DNA of 64,000 nt from JAIBJN01 sp963748205. Lineage in GTDB: Bacteria > Actinomycetota > Thermoleophilia > Gaiellales > Gaiellaceae. The notes below the pieces were generated by a model. The model worked only from the letters and a program-made list of their open reading frames with translations, was not told the DNA's origin and searched no databases. The position numbers were made by a program, and so were the translations under genes. Of the stretch, positions 1 through 9,524 are shown piece after piece. Every line of letters starts with the position of its first letter. Position 1 is the stretch's first letter. The stretch covers positions 71,694 to 135,693 of the forward strand of contig CAVVIB010000019.1 in the NCBI GenBank assembly GCA_963748205.1. Reading direction: 5' to 3'.

Positions 1-431
1 TGGAGACCTACGAGGAGCGCGTCGACCACCTGCTCCGCCTGCGCGACCTTCAGGACGAGACCGGCGGCTTCCTCGCCTTCATCCCGCTCGCGTTCCACCC
101 GGAGAACACCGTCTTCGAGCGGCGCGGCTGGACGCACACGGCCGGCTCGGACGACCTCAAGATGATCGCGGTCTCGCGGCTCCTGCTCGACAACGTCCCG
201 AACGTGAAGGCCTACTGGATCATGATGGGCATGCCGCTCGCGGCCGTCGCGCTCCACTTCGGCGCGAACGACGTCCAGGGCACGGTCGTGCGCGAGGAGA
301 TCTTCCACGCCGCCGGGGCGACGACGGAGACCGAGCAGAAGATCGAGGAGCTCGTCCGCTTCGTCCAGGAGGCGGGCCGCGTCCCCGTGCAGCGCGACAC
401 CCTCTACAACGAGCTGCGGCGGTGGGAATGA
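1..431 (+). CDS. mqnE: Aminodeoxyfutalosine synthase MqnE, C-terminal part
   Basis: Only the last ~143 residues are present; the 5' end and the radical-SAM cysteine motif lie outside the window. The reading frame begins at base 3. The run FIPLAFHPENT and the tail PVQRDTLYNELRRWE match the MqnE branch of the MqnE/MqnC radical-SAM family. MqnE joins carboxyvinyl-oxybenzoate (the MqnA product) to adenosine in the futalosine menaquinone pathway. The neighbouring mqnA and mqnC, with which it shares gene order, support this. The stop codon overlaps the next start as ATGA. The main alternative, a second MqnC paralogue, is unlikely because mqnC is present nearby with different sequence. Confidence 0.85.
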   Translation, partial: ETYEERVDHLLRLRDLQDETGGFLAFIPLAFHPENTVFERRGWTHTAGSDDLKMIAVSRLLLDNVPNVKAYWIMMGMPLAAVALHFGANDVQGTVVREEIFHAAGATTETEQKIEELVRFVQEAGRVPVQRDTLYNELRRWE

Positions 432-880
432 CCACGGAGCACGAGAGCCGGGCTCGGGCCGACGTGACGCTGAGCCAGACCATTCCGGCGCTCCCCGTCC
501 GCAACGCCGAGGCCGCGGTGGCCTTCTACCACGACCGCCTCGGCTTCGACGTGCTCCACCACGACGGCGGCTTCGCCGTCCTTGCGCGCGGCGACGCGGT
601 GCTGCACCTGTGGGAGGCGGGCGACGAGAGCTGGCGCGGTGTCGATCTCGGCGAGCGCCCCGTGCGCTCGGGCGCCGAGTCCTTCATCGCCGGCACGGCG
701 AGCTGCCGGATCGTCGTCTCCGACGTCGACGAGCTCTTCGCCGAGCTCGCCGCCCAGGACGTCCTCCATCCGGTCTCCGCGGGCGGTCCTGACGACACCG
801 ACTTCGGCAGCCGCGAGTTCGCCGCGCTCGACCTCGACGGGAACCTGCTCACGTTCTTCCTCTGGAGGTCGGAGGCTTGA
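428..880 (+). CDS. VOC (glyoxalase/bleomycin-resistance fold) protein
   Basis: About 150 residues. It shows the vicinal-oxygen-chelate pattern: IPALPVRNAEAAVAFYHDRLGF at the start of the first beta-alpha-beta module and an acidic aromatic stretch, FAALDLDGNLLTFF, near the C-terminus, typical of VOC metal or substrate binding edges. The start is ATG at 428, overlapping the mqnE stop (ATGA), so translation is probably coupled. Members range from dioxygenases to antibiotic-binding proteins, and the sequence does not decide among them. Its position between mqnE and mqnA suggests co-expression with menaquinone synthesis, but a role there is only inference. Confidence 0.8.
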   Translation: MTTEHESRARADVTLSQTIPALPVRNAEAAVAFYHDRLGFDVLHHDGGFAVLARGDAVLHLWEAGDESWRGVDLGERPVRSGAESFIAGTASCRIVVSDVDELFAELAAQDVLHPVSAGGPDDTDFGSREFAALDLDGNLLTFFLWRSEA

Positions 881-926
881 CCCACATCCGTCACGTTCGG
901 TCACGCATCGGTGCGGCGCCCGGCGG

Positions 927-1013
927 TAGGCTGGAAGCGAGCAGGGGGCGGGTCGGGACCCGAAGTTACTCGCGTCTATCTGACCTCCCCAGGCGCAACC
1001 GGGAGCCCAGCAG
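927..1013 (+). promoter_or_regulatory. Candidate promoter and 5' leader of mqnA
   Basis: A -10-like TAGGCT lies at 927-932, roughly 80 nt before the mqnA ATG. The intervening leader contains the perfect inverted repeat TCGGG-A-CCCGA (953-963) and a GGGAG Shine-Dalgarno at 1001-1005, 8 nt before the ATG. No convincing -35 was seen. Most promoters in this window sit almost on the start codon, so this longer leader stands out. I recognise no riboswitch class in it. Confidence 0.35.
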
Positions 1014-1778
1014 ATGATCCGACTCGGCCGCATCAGCTACGTCAACATGGCGCCGGTCTTCCACCGGCTCGAGGTCGACGTCGATGAGGTCCCCGGCGTC
1101 CCGACCGAGCTGAACGAGCGGCTGCTCGCCGGCGAGATCGACATCGCGCCGATCTCCTCGATCGAGTACGCGCGCAACGCCGACCGCCTCCGCATCCTCC
1201 CCCGGCTCTGCGTCTCCTCCGAGGGCGCGGTCGACTCGATCCAGCTCGTCTCGAAGGTGCCGCTCGAGCACGTCGACTCCGTCGCGGTGACGCCCGAGAG
1301 CGCCACCTCGGTCGTGCTGACGAGGATCATGCTCCCGGAGGCGGTGCTCGTCCCGCTCGGCAAGAAGGCCGACGCGAAGCTGCTGATCGGCGACGCCGCG
1401 CTCCGCAGCGCGTTCGAGGATCCGACGCCGCACCACGATCTCGGCCGTCTCTGGCTCGAGCGCACAGGGCTCCCGATGGTCTTCGCCGTCTGGGCCTGTC
1501 CCGAGCCGGCGCCGCCGGGGGTGCTGCTGCTCGAGGAGGCGCTCGTCTCCTCCGTGCGCCACGCCCGGGCCGAGCCCGAGCGCCTCGCCTTCGAGGCGAG
1601 CGAGCGCTACGGCTACCCGGCCGGCTTCCTCGCCCGCTACTTCGAGAAGCTCCGCTACAGCTTCGGGCCGCGGGAGCGCGCCGGGCTGATCACGTTCTTC
1701 GAGCTCGCGCGCGACGTCGGCGAGCTCGACCGCGTCCCCGAGCTGCGCTTCGTCGCGCCCGAGACGGTCTCCGCATGA
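1014..1778 (+). CDS. mqnA: Chorismate dehydratase MqnA
   Basis: 254 residues, the usual MqnA length. The N-terminus (IRLGRISYVNMAPVFHRL) is the hallmark of the family, and the periplasmic-binding-protein-like fold motif LLAGEIDIAPISSIEYARN follows. MqnA converts chorismate to 3-[(1-carboxyvinyl)oxy]benzoate, the first step of the futalosine menaquinone route. It is preceded by a GGGAG Shine-Dalgarno and its stop overlaps mqnC by ATGA at 1775. Flanking mqnE and mqnC make the assignment firm. Confidence 0.92.
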   Translation: MIRLGRISYVNMAPVFHRLEVDVDEVPGVPTELNERLLAGEIDIAPISSIEYARNADRLRILPRLCVSSEGAVDSIQLVSKVPLEHVDSVAVTPESATSVVLTRIMLPEAVLVPLGKKADAKLLIGDAALRSAFEDPTPHHDLGRLWLERTGLPMVFAVWACPEPAPPGVLLLEEALVSSVRHARAEPERLAFEASERYGYPAGFLARYFEKLRYSFGPRERAGLITFFELARDVGELDRVPELRFVAPETVSA

Positions 1779-2896
1779 CCGGCAACGGAAACGGCAACGG
1801 GCGGGCGAACGGGAACGGCGCCGTCACGGAGGTTCTCGACCGCGTGCTCGGCGGGGAGCGGCTCGGCGACGAGGACGCGCTCGTCCTCCTCCGCAGCCGC
1901 GACCTCGTCGGCGTCGGTCGTGCGGCCGACGAGCTGCGCAACCGCAAGGTCGACCCGCGGCGCGTGACGTTCATCATCGACCGGAACATCAACTACACGA
2001 ACATCTGCCATACGGACTGCGACTTCTGCGCCTTCTACCGCCGTCCGGGCGACCGCCGCGAGGGCTACCTCCTGCCGAAGCCCGTCATCTTCAAGAAGAT
2101 CGAGGAGACGTTGGCGATCGGCGGCACGGCGCTCCTCATGCAGGGCGGCCACCACCCCGATCTCGGCATCGAGTTCTACGAAGACCTCTTCCGGTCGATC
2201 AAGGAGCGCTACCGCATCCACCTGCACGTGCTGTCGCCGCCCGAGATCCAACACATCGCGCGCCGGTCGAAGCTCACCATCCCCGAGACCCTGACGCGGC
2301 TGCGCGACGCCGGGCTCGACTCGGTCCCGGGCGGAGGCGCGGAAATCCTCGTCGACCGCGTCCGCGACATCATCGCGCCGAAGAAGACCAAGTCGGCGGA
2401 CTGGCTCGGCGTCATGCGCGAGGCTCACCGCCTCGGCGTCTCCTCCACGGCGACGATGATGTACGGCCACGTCGAGACGCTCGAGGAGCGCGTCGAGCAC
2501 ATGCGCCGGATCCGGGAGCTCCAGGACGAGACGCGCGGCTTCCGCGCCTTCATCTCCTGGACGTTCCAGCCCGACGGCACGCGCCTGGCCGACAAGGTGA
2601 GCCACTTCCCGACCTCGTTCGACTACCTGCTGACGCAGGCGGTCAGCCGCATCTACCTCGACAACGTCGACCACATCCAGTCGAGCTGGGTGACGCAGGG
2701 CATGAAGGTCGGCCAGGTCGCCCTCGGCTTCGGTGCCGACGACATGGGCTCCGTGATGATCGAGGAGAACGTCGTCTCGGCCGCCGGGACGACGCACCGG
2801 GCGAGCACGGACGACTTCGTGCGGGCGATCCGGGCCACCGGGAAGGTCCCCGTCCAGCGCGACACGCTCTACCGCGAAGTCAAGGTCTGGAACTAG
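1775..2896 (+). CDS. mqnC: Cyclic dehypoxanthinyl futalosine synthase MqnC
   Basis: 373 residues. The radical-SAM CX3CX2C motif is at Cys78, Cys82 and Cys85 (NICHTDCDFCAFYRR), followed by a TIM-barrel-like body and the tail PVQRDTLYREVKVWN shared with MqnE. MqnC cyclises dehypoxanthine futalosine using a [4Fe-4S] cluster and S-adenosylmethionine. The N-terminus carries an unusual 15-residue Asn/Gly-rich leader (GNGNGNGRANGNG) that is probably disordered. It is translationally coupled to mqnA. No other menaquinone genes (mqnD, mqnB) are in the window. Confidence 0.93.
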   Translation: MTGNGNGNGRANGNGAVTEVLDRVLGGERLGDEDALVLLRSRDLVGVGRAADELRNRKVDPRRVTFIIDRNINYTNICHTDCDFCAFYRRPGDRREGYLLPKPVIFKKIEETLAIGGTALLMQGGHHPDLGIEFYEDLFRSIKERYRIHLHVLSPPEIQHIARRSKLTIPETLTRLRDAGLDSVPGGGAEILVDRVRDIIAPKKTKSADWLGVMREAHRLGVSSTATMMYGHVETLEERVEHMRRIRELQDETRGFRAFISWTFQPDGTRLADKVSHFPTSFDYLLTQAVSRIYLDNVDHIQSSWVTQGMKVGQVALGFGADDMGSVMIEENVVSAAGTTHRASTDDFVRAIRATGKVPVQRDTLYREVKVWN

Positions 2897-2904
2897 CCGA
2901 GCCG

Positions 2905-2920
2905 CCGGGACCGGTCCCGG
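2905..2920. terminator. 16-nt perfect palindrome after mqnC
   Basis: CCGGGACCGGTCCCGG is a perfect 16-nt palindrome starting 8 nt after the mqnC stop. It can form a GC-rich hairpin at the end of the mqn operon. There is no T-run behind it, so a classic intrinsic terminator is not proven. U-less hairpin terminators are often proposed in high-GC actinobacteria; a protein-binding site is the alternative. Confidence 0.4.
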
Positions 2921-2966
2921 TCCGCCGCTTGTCATCGTCTGGCAAGTGTGATTTGGTGCGTGTGGG

Positions 2967-4683
2967 GTGTTGAAGAGGGGTCTTCTCCCTGTCGCGCTTG
3001 CGGCGCTGCTGGCGTCCCCGTCGATCGCGGGGTCTGCTACCCCCTTGCTTCCGAACGTCAATTACGAGCGCCAGAACGCGATCGTCGGCGGCCGGGTGGT
3101 CACCCTTCACATCGTGCGCACGCCTCGGCACGGCGGCCTCTATCAGCTCCGGCCGATGATCTCGGCCGGGACCGTCCTCGGCAAGCAGACGATCCCGTCG
3201 ATGCAGGCCGCGGTCGCCCGCCAGGCGACGACGGTCGGCGTGAACGGTGACTTCTTCAGCACGGCGTCCGGCCGCCCGAGCGGGATGTTCCTTCGCGACG
3301 GCGTGCTTTTCACGCCGCCGATCTTCGAACGCTCGGCCCTCGGGATCGCGTTCGACGGCCGGCTGCTCGTCGACCGCTGGCGCATGCTCGGCTCCTGGAA
3401 GCCGGGCTCGTACCCCGCGCATCCGCTGAAGACCGTGAACAGGCCGCTCCTCGAGTCGCCGGGAGTGGCGCTCTACACGCGCACGCTCGGCGGCAGAACG
3501 CCGAGAGTCCCCGGGTCGGTCGAGGTGGTGCTCGGCGGGTTCCCGCCGGCCGTCCTCAACGGGACGCTGACCGGGCGGGTCACCGCTGTCCGCCGCCACG
3601 GCGGAACGCTCATCCCGGCGCGCGGCGCGGTCATTCAGACGCGCGGGTTCTGGCGAGGCCGGCTCCTCACCGAGGCGCCCGTCGGAACCCAGATCACGCG
3701 TGCAGCTCCGCATCCCCGGGTTCCCCAACGACGCGGCTGACGGGGTCGGAGGCGGCCCGGTCCTCGTGCGCAACGGCAACCCCGTGTGGCGGGCGGGCGA
3801 GGGGTTCACCCTCTCGCACCTCAACGGCCTCCATCCCCGCACCGCCGTCGGCCAGCTCGCTGATGGGCGCATCATGTTCGTGGTCGCCGACGGAAGAAGC
3901 TCGGTTTCCCGCGGCCTGACCAACTGGGAGCTGGCGCAGCAGATGGCCCGCCTCGGCGCCGTCAGCGCGATGAGCCTGGACGGCGGCGGCTCGTCGACCC
4001 TCTCGTTCAACGGCCGCGTGCTGAACAGGCCCTCGGGCGGCGTACGCCCGGTGGCCGGCGGGCTCTTCCTCTTCTACCACGGGATCTACGCCCCCAAGGC
4101 CTCGCGCGAGCTGATCACGCCGAACGGCGATGCGGTCAGCGAGCGGACGACCCTGTCGGCGAAGGTGGTCCGCCCGTCGGTCCTCGACCTCAAGCTCCTG
4201 CGCCCGAACGGAACCGTGGCGTGGCGCGCCCGCCGTGGGTCGCTGCCCGGGACGTTCCGCAAGGTGGTCGGCTCCTCCGTCATGCCGGACGGGGTCTGGC
4301 GCTGGGTCGTGCAGGCGACCGAGAACGAGAGCGGGCGCGTGAGCACGATGACGCGCGCCTTCAAGGTGAACCGCACGCTGGGCCACCTGCGGCTCTCCCG
4401 CGAGCGGCTCACGGTCGTCCCGCGGCGAACGACGCGGGTCTTCGTCTCGGCCGTGCTCAAGCGGCAGGCCACGGTGGGGGTCGCCGTGCTCACCCGCTCG
4501 GGCTCGGTGCGCAAGGTCCTCTACCAGGGCGCCCGCGGCCGCGGCAAGCACGTGTGGAGCTGGGACGGCCGGCGGACGGCCGGCGTTCTTGTTCCGGGCG
4601 GCACCTACGTCATCCGCATCCGGGCGACGAACACCTTCGGAACCCTCACGCTCACCGACACCATTCGCGTCGTCCGCGGCTAG
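2967..4683 (+). CDS. Secreted phosphodiester glycosidase (NAGPA family), frameshifted
   Basis: Two abutting frames make one protein: 2967 to about 3698, then about 3699 to 4683. Removing the extra C in acgCgtg near 3698 restores a continuous reading (QIT then VQLRIPGF). Residues 1-22 are a signal peptide (LLPVALAALLASPSIAG). The core has GVNGDFFS and MSLDGGGSSTL, diagnostic of the NAGPA/exopolysaccharide phosphodiester glycosidase family. The C-terminal ~150 residues include a FlgD-type Ig module with WDGRRTAGVLVPGGTY. The start is GTG at 2967, directly followed by TTG. The family removes sugars from phosphodiester linkages, so it may trim extracellular glycan. I read the frameshift as a sequencing insertion. 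Confidence 0.75.
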
Positions 4684-4715
4684 GGGGAACGGGGAGGCCC
4701 CGGTGGGGCGCTGGC

Positions 4716-4721
4716 TAGACT
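4716..4721 (+). promoter_or_regulatory. -10-like TAGACT of dedA
   Basis: TAGACT ends 6 nt before the GTG at 4728, consistent with a leaderless transcript. No -35 match is visible. Confidence 0.45.
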
Positions 4722-4727
4722 CGGCTG

Positions 4728-5414
4728 GTGCACGAGATCACCGAGGCCGTCACCAGCGTCATCGGGGACTACGGCCTCTACGCCGTCTTCCTCCTCATGT
4801 TCATCGACGCCGTCTTCCCGGCGGCGAGCGAGCTCGTCATGGTCTATGCCGGCGCGGTCGCGGCGGGAGCCTTCCCCGGCTCGAGCGTCACGCTCTTCGG
4901 TGCGGAGATCGAATCCACGGGCTGGGCGTACGTGGCGATGGCGATGGCGGGGACGATCGGCTACACGCTCGGGTCGATCGCCGGATGGGCGATCGGGCTC
5001 TACGGCGGGAGGCCGTACCTCGAGCGCCACGGCCGCTGGCTGCACATCACGCCCGCCAAGCTCGACAAGGCGGATGCGTGGTTCGTGCGCTACGGGGACG
5101 CCGCGGTCTTCATCTCGCGCATGCTCCCCGTGGTCCGGTCGTTCATCTCGATTCCGGCCGGTGTGGCCGAGATGCCGGTCGTCCGCTACACCGTCCTCAC
5201 CTTCCTCGGCACGATCCCCTGGTGCTTCGGCCTCGCCGGGATCGGCCTCGCGCTCGGTAGCCAGTGGGAGGAGTTCCACGACAGCTTCCGCTACGCCGAC
5301 TACGCGATCATCGCCCTCGTCGTCGCCGGCGTGGCCGCGATCGCCTTCCGCGCCTACCGGAAGAGGGCCCGGAAGCGTGAGTTGGAGCGGTCTGCCGAGG
5401 GAGTCGGCCGGTAG
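4728..5414 (+). CDS. DedA-family membrane protein
   Basis: 228 residues with about five hydrophobic segments. The family signature appears as SRMLPVVRSFISIPAG (compare the canonical GRF-P-VRT pattern), preceded by the amphipathic stretch WFVRYGDAAVFI. DedA/SNARE-associated (VTT) proteins are implicated in lipid carrier recycling and membrane homeostasis, and some move undecaprenyl phosphate. Location beside nucleotide-sugar genes fits that role, though this is inference. The C-terminus is cytoplasmic and strongly basic (YRKRARKRELERS). The GTG start is chosen from the TAGACT spacing. Confidence 0.85.
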   Translation: MHEITEAVTSVIGDYGLYAVFLLMFIDAVFPAASELVMVYAGAVAAGAFPGSSVTLFGAEIESTGWAYVAMAMAGTIGYTLGSIAGWAIGLYGGRPYLERHGRWLHITPAKLDKADAWFVRYGDAAVFISRMLPVVRSFISIPAGVAEMPVVRYTVLTFLGTIPWCFGLAGIGLALGSQWEEFHDSFRYADYAIIALVVAGVAAIAFRAYRKRARKRELERSAEGVGR

Positions 5415-5456
5415 ACTGGCCCGCCAGTGAGGATCCCTTCCCCCGTGGCCTCATGA
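5412..5456 (+). promoter_or_regulatory. TAGACT box and 9-codon mini-ORF before the DegT gene
   Basis: TAGACT (5412-5417) precedes a GTG at 5427 by 9 nt. That GTG opens the reading frame MRIPSPVAS and stops at TGA 5454-5456, which overlaps the ATG of the DegT gene as ATGA. If the transcript begins at the GTG, the real gene would be reached by termination-reinitiation from a leaderless mini-ORF. Chance is possible for so short a frame. Confidence 0.35.
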
Positions 5457-6547
5457 CCATTCCGCACGTCGACGTCAAGGCGCAGTACGCGCCGCTCATC
5501 GAAGAGTTGAAGGACCGCCTCGGGGCGGTCGTCGACTCCGGCCGGTTCATCCTCGGCCCGGAGGTCCGCGCCTTCGAGCAGGAGGTCGCCGCGTACCTCG
5601 GCGTCCAGGACGCCGTCGGCGTGGCCAACGGCACCGACGCGCTCGTGCTCGTCCTCGACGCGCTCGGGGTCGGCCCCGGGGACGAGGTGATCTGCCCCTC
5701 GTTCACCTTCTTCGCCACCGCCGAGGCCGTATCCCGCAGGGGCGCGACACCCGTTTTCTCCGACATCGACGCGACAACCCTGAACCTCGACCCAGCCGAC
5801 GTCGCCGACCGGGTCACGGAGCGTACGAAGGCGATCCTCGCCGTGCACCTCTTCGGACGCCCGGCGGCGCTCGGAGAGCTGCCCGACGGCATCCCGGTCG
5901 TCGAAGACGCCGCGCAGGCCTTCGGCGCCGAGCTCGATGGCGCGCGCGCCGGCTCCGTCGGGGTCGCCGCGACCTTCAGCTTCTTCCCGACCAAGAACCT
6001 CTTCGGCCTCGGAGACGGCGGCCTCGTCGCCTCGCGCGATGCGGAGGTCGCCGACCGCGTGCGCGTCCTCCGCTTCCACGGCTCGCGGGACAAGGAGCGC
6101 TTCGAGGCGATCGGCTACAACTCGCGCCTCGACGAGATCCAGGCGGCTGCGCTGCGCCTCTTCCTCGGCCATGTCGACCGTTGGAACGCCGAGCGGCGCG
6201 AAGCGGTCGCCCGCTACGCCGAGCTCGGGCTCGGCGACCTCGTGGAGCTGCCCGAGGACGAGCCGGGCCACGTGTACCACATGTACGTCGTGCGCTCGCC
6301 CGAGCGCGACCGGATCGCGTCCGCGCTCCGCGACGCGGGCATCGGCTGCGCGACGTACTACACGACGCCGCTCCATCTCCAGCCGGTCTACGCGGACATC
6401 GGCGGCGGCCCGGGGAGCCTGCCGGAGACCGAGCGCGCCGCGCGCGAGACGATCGCGCTCCCGCTCTGGGCAGGGATCACGGAGGCGCAGCAGGAGCAGG
6501 TCGTGGCGACGATTCGCTCGGCGGTCGGCGTGGGGGCGAACGCGTGA
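5453..6547 (+). CDS. DegT/DnrJ/EryC1/StrS sugar aminotransferase
   Basis: 364 residues, full length for the fold-type I PLP family. Visible motifs: NGTDALVLVLDALGVGPGDEV, SFTFFATAEAV, EDAAQAFGAE and the PLP-lysine context FFPTKNLFGLGDGG. Such enzymes aminate 3- or 4-keto nucleotide sugars. It overlaps the next gene by GTGA, and that gene encodes a CapD/FlaA1-type dehydratase that would supply a 4-keto-6-deoxy sugar. The pair therefore probably makes a UDP-4-amino-4,6-dideoxy sugar (bacillosamine type) for surface glycan. The exact sugar is inference. Confidence 0.88.
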   Translation: MTIPHVDVKAQYAPLIEELKDRLGAVVDSGRFILGPEVRAFEQEVAAYLGVQDAVGVANGTDALVLVLDALGVGPGDEVICPSFTFFATAEAVSRRGATPVFSDIDATTLNLDPADVADRVTERTKAILAVHLFGRPAALGELPDGIPVVEDAAQAFGAELDGARAGSVGVAATFSFFPTKNLFGLGDGGLVASRDAEVADRVRVLRFHGSRDKERFEAIGYNSRLDEIQAAALRLFLGHVDRWNAERREAVARYAELGLGDLVELPEDEPGHVYHMYVVRSPERDRIASALRDAGIGCATYYTTPLHLQPVYADIGGGPGSLPETERAARETIALPLWAGITEAQQEQVVATIRSAVGVGANA

Positions 6548-8455
6548 GGCTCGTGAGCCTCAGCCGTCTGTGGCGGGTCGCGGTCGACGCGGTGCTCGTC
6601 ACCCTCGCGTGGTACCTGGCGTTCCAGGTTCGCTTCGACAAGGGCGTTCCGGCGCGCTACGACGAGTTTCTCGGGGGCGACGTCTTCGTCGCGGTCGTCG
6701 GGATCCAGCTCGTCGTCTTCGTTCTGTTCGGCCTGTACCACCACTGGTGGCGGTACGTCTCCATCAGGGACATGTGGCGGGCGGTCCTCGCCGTCACGGT
6801 CGCGTCGGCCGTGGCCGTCGGCTTCATCTACCTCTGGGACCCGGTCCCCGGCTGGAACCTGCCGCGCGGGATCATCGCCATCGACTGGATGTTCACGCTC
6901 GGGTTCGTCGTCGGCGCGCGCGTCCTCGCGCGAACGCTGGTCGAGCGGACGAAGCGCGGGATGGTCACCCGTCGCAAGGCCGCGCTGATCGTCGGAGCCG
7001 GCGACGCCGGGCAGATGGTCATCCGCGAGATGCTGAAGAACCCGCAGCTCGGCTACAGGCCGATCGGGCTGGTCGACGACCAGGAGAGCAAGAAGAACAT
7101 GCGCCTGCACGGCGTGCGCGTGCTCGGCACGACGCTGGATCTCCCGCGGCTTCTCACCGACAACCGGCCGGACGAGGTCATCATCGCCATCCCATCCGGC
7201 GCCGGCGAGGTGCGGCAGCGCATCGTGAACGCGTGCCGCGAGGCGAGCGTCCCGGTGAAGACCGTGCCGGGCGTCCACGAGCTGATCGCCGGCGACATCA
7301 GCCTCTCGGGCCAGATCCGCGAGGTGCAGGTGGAGGACGTCCTCGGCCGCGAGGCCGTCGACCTCGACATGCCCTCGATCGCGTCGTACGTCACCGGCGC
7401 GACCGTGCTCGTCACAGGCGCAGGCGGCTCGATCGGCTCGGAGCTCTGCCGTCAGGTGGCGGCGCTCGGGGCCGGGCAGATCATCCTCGTCGACAACTCC
7501 GAGAACGCGCTCGTCGCTATCGAGCGCGAGCTCCAGCGGGAGCGCAACTACACCGCGACCGTGCCGGCGCTCGCCGACGTCAAGGATCCGGGCAAAGTCC
7601 GCCGGCTCTTCGAGCGCCATCAGCCCTCCGTCGTCTTCCACGCGGCCGCGTACAAGCACGTCCCGCTCATGGAGGCGAACCCGCTCGAGTCCGTGCGGAA
7701 CAACGTCTTCGGCACCCGGCACCTCGCCGAGCTCGCGGGGGAGTACGGCGTCAAGCGCTTCGTCATGGTCTCGACCGACAAGGCCGTCCGGCCCAAGAAC
7801 GTGCTCGGTCAGACGAAGGCGCTCTGCGAGTGGATCGTCGAGGCCGCTGCGGCGACGGAGGGCAACGGGACGAAGTTCATCTCCGTCCGCTTCGGCAACG
7901 TCCTCGGCTCCTCGGGCAGCGTCATCCCGCTCTTCCGCCGCCAGATCGCGCGCGGCGGTCCGGTCACCGTCACGCATCCGGACATGGAGCGCTTCTTCAT
8001 GACGATCCCCGAGGCGGTGCAGCTGATCGTCCAGGCGGGCGCGATCGGCGAGAGCGGCGACATCTTCGTGCTCGACATGGGCGAGCCGGTGAAGATCATC
8101 GACCTCGCGCACAACATGATCCGGCTCTCGGGCAAGGAGCCCGAGCGGGACATCCCGATCGAGTTCATCGGCGTCCGGCCGGGGGAGAAGCTTCACGAGG
8201 ACCTCTGGGGGGAGGAAGAGGCGTCGGAAACGACCTCCCACCCGAAGATCCTCCGTGCGACCAGCGTCCCGGTCGACCCGCTCTGGCTCGAGGACGAGCT
8301 CGCGGAGCTCGAGCGCCTCGTCGAGGCCGGCGAGTACGTCGAGGTCGTGGCGCGGCTGGCCGAGCTGCTCCACAACCCGCACCGGCTGGATACGACCGCG
8401 GCCCAGGCGGAAGCCCCCACTGCGGCCGCCTCGCCCCCGAGCGACGTCTTCCTGA
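6544..8455 (+). CDS. Membrane nucleotide-sugar 4,6-dehydratase (CapD/FlaA1/PglF type)
   Basis: About 637 residues. Residues 1-125 contain four membrane segments, then a CoA-binding-like Rossmann domain (ALIVGAGDAGQMVIREML) and a catalytic SDR domain with TGAGGSIGSELCRQV and STDKAVRPKN. The long CapD form usually dehydrates UDP-GlcNAc to a 4-keto-6-deoxy sugar, feeding the preceding aminotransferase. The GTG start at 6544 overlaps the upstream stop (GTGA). As printed the frame runs to 8589, deep into the convergent DUF354 gene. Dropping one C in ttcCtga near 8451 gives an immediate TGA at 8453-8455, which I take as the true end. Confidence 0.85.
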
Positions 8456-8458
8456 TCG

Positions 8459-9464
8459 CTACGGGACGGGCAGGAGCAGGTCGAGGTAGAGCCTCGGGTC
8501 TCGCCGCGTCCGCTCGGCCTCGCCGCTGCGCTTGCCCAGTCCGATCCGGTCCGGGTCCTCGAGCGGACGGAGCCGGCCCTCGCGGATGAGCCACTCGTCG
8601 ACGCCGCCGAGGCGTCCGCCGAACGTGGTGTAGACCGGCACGCCGAGCGCCACAGCCTCGCGGTTCATCGTTCCGCCGGCGGAGACGACGAGGTCCGAGA
8701 ACGCGATCAGGCTCTGCGCGTCGACGGCGCCGTCGGGCACGACCACGGAGCGGAGGCCGAGCGCGCGAATGTCCCTGCGCTGCTCGTCTGTCCGCGGGAT
8801 GACCACGGTCTGGACGCCCTCCTCGCGGCCGAGGCGGTCGAGGAGCCGCGGGAAGAGTGGGTTCGACTGCCGGTGGTAGAGGGCGATATCCGGCGGCGTG
8901 CGCACGAGGACGAGCACGTTCTTCGGGGTCGAGGCCGAGCGGCGCGAGCACGCCGGGATCCGGCTCGAAGTCCGAGAGGTAGTACTCCTCCTTCAGGCCC
9001 GGGTACTGCCGCAGCTTCGGCGGGCGGACGCCGTAGCGCTCGAGCCGTTCGGGCGGGATCGCCTCGGGGACGAGGACGCGCGTGGCGGCCCGGCACCCGA
9101 GCTGGTGCTGCACCCGGGCGAACTCGTAGTCGAACGTGTTCCCGCTCGGGATGCCGAGCGAGCGGGCCGCGAGCGTCAGGTGGTGCGACCCATGGGCGAG
9201 CGCGACGTCGAAATTGCGGCCCTTGGCCCAGGCCCTCAGGGCACGCAGGCGCGTGACCATCGTGCCGAGCTTCGCGACGCGCGAGCGGCCGCCGTGGCGG
9301 CCGAGCAGCTCGGCCTCGAGCCCGTGGAGCTTCAGGAGGTCGACCGTCTGCGCGTAGTCGCGCGCGGTGACCTCGACCTCGTCGCCGCGGTCCCTGAGCA
9401 GCCCGATCAGCGGCCGGAACACCAGCACGTGGGCGGGCGCGGTCATGTCGATCCAGACTCGCAT
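8459..9464 (-). CDS. DUF354 (GT-B fold) glycosyltransferase-like protein, frameshifted
   Basis: The reading is 9464 down to about 8928, then the second frame to 8459, joined by removing one C in gacCccgaag (DPKNVLVLVRTPPD). The restored length is about 334 residues. MRVWIDMTAPAHVLVFRPLI at the start and SAGGTMNREAVALGVPVYTTF near the end are typical of DUF354, a MurG/UDP-GlcNAc 2-epimerase-like GT-B family frequent in archaea and actinobacteria. Substrate is unknown. On the minus strand a TACACT box (9473-9478) lies 8 nt upstream of the ATG. It converges on the capD-like gene, leaving only a few bases between stops. Confidence 0.72.
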
Positions 9465-9524
9465 CGGCCGTGAGTGTATGGACCGGGGGTCTAGGGGCGG
9501 CTCGGTCATGCCGAAGGTCCATCC

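Noticed and set aside
927..1013. Riboswitch in the mqnA leader
   Set aside because: Only one short inverted repeat and a Shine-Dalgarno are visible; no known aptamer pattern could be recognised, so it is listed only as a leader.
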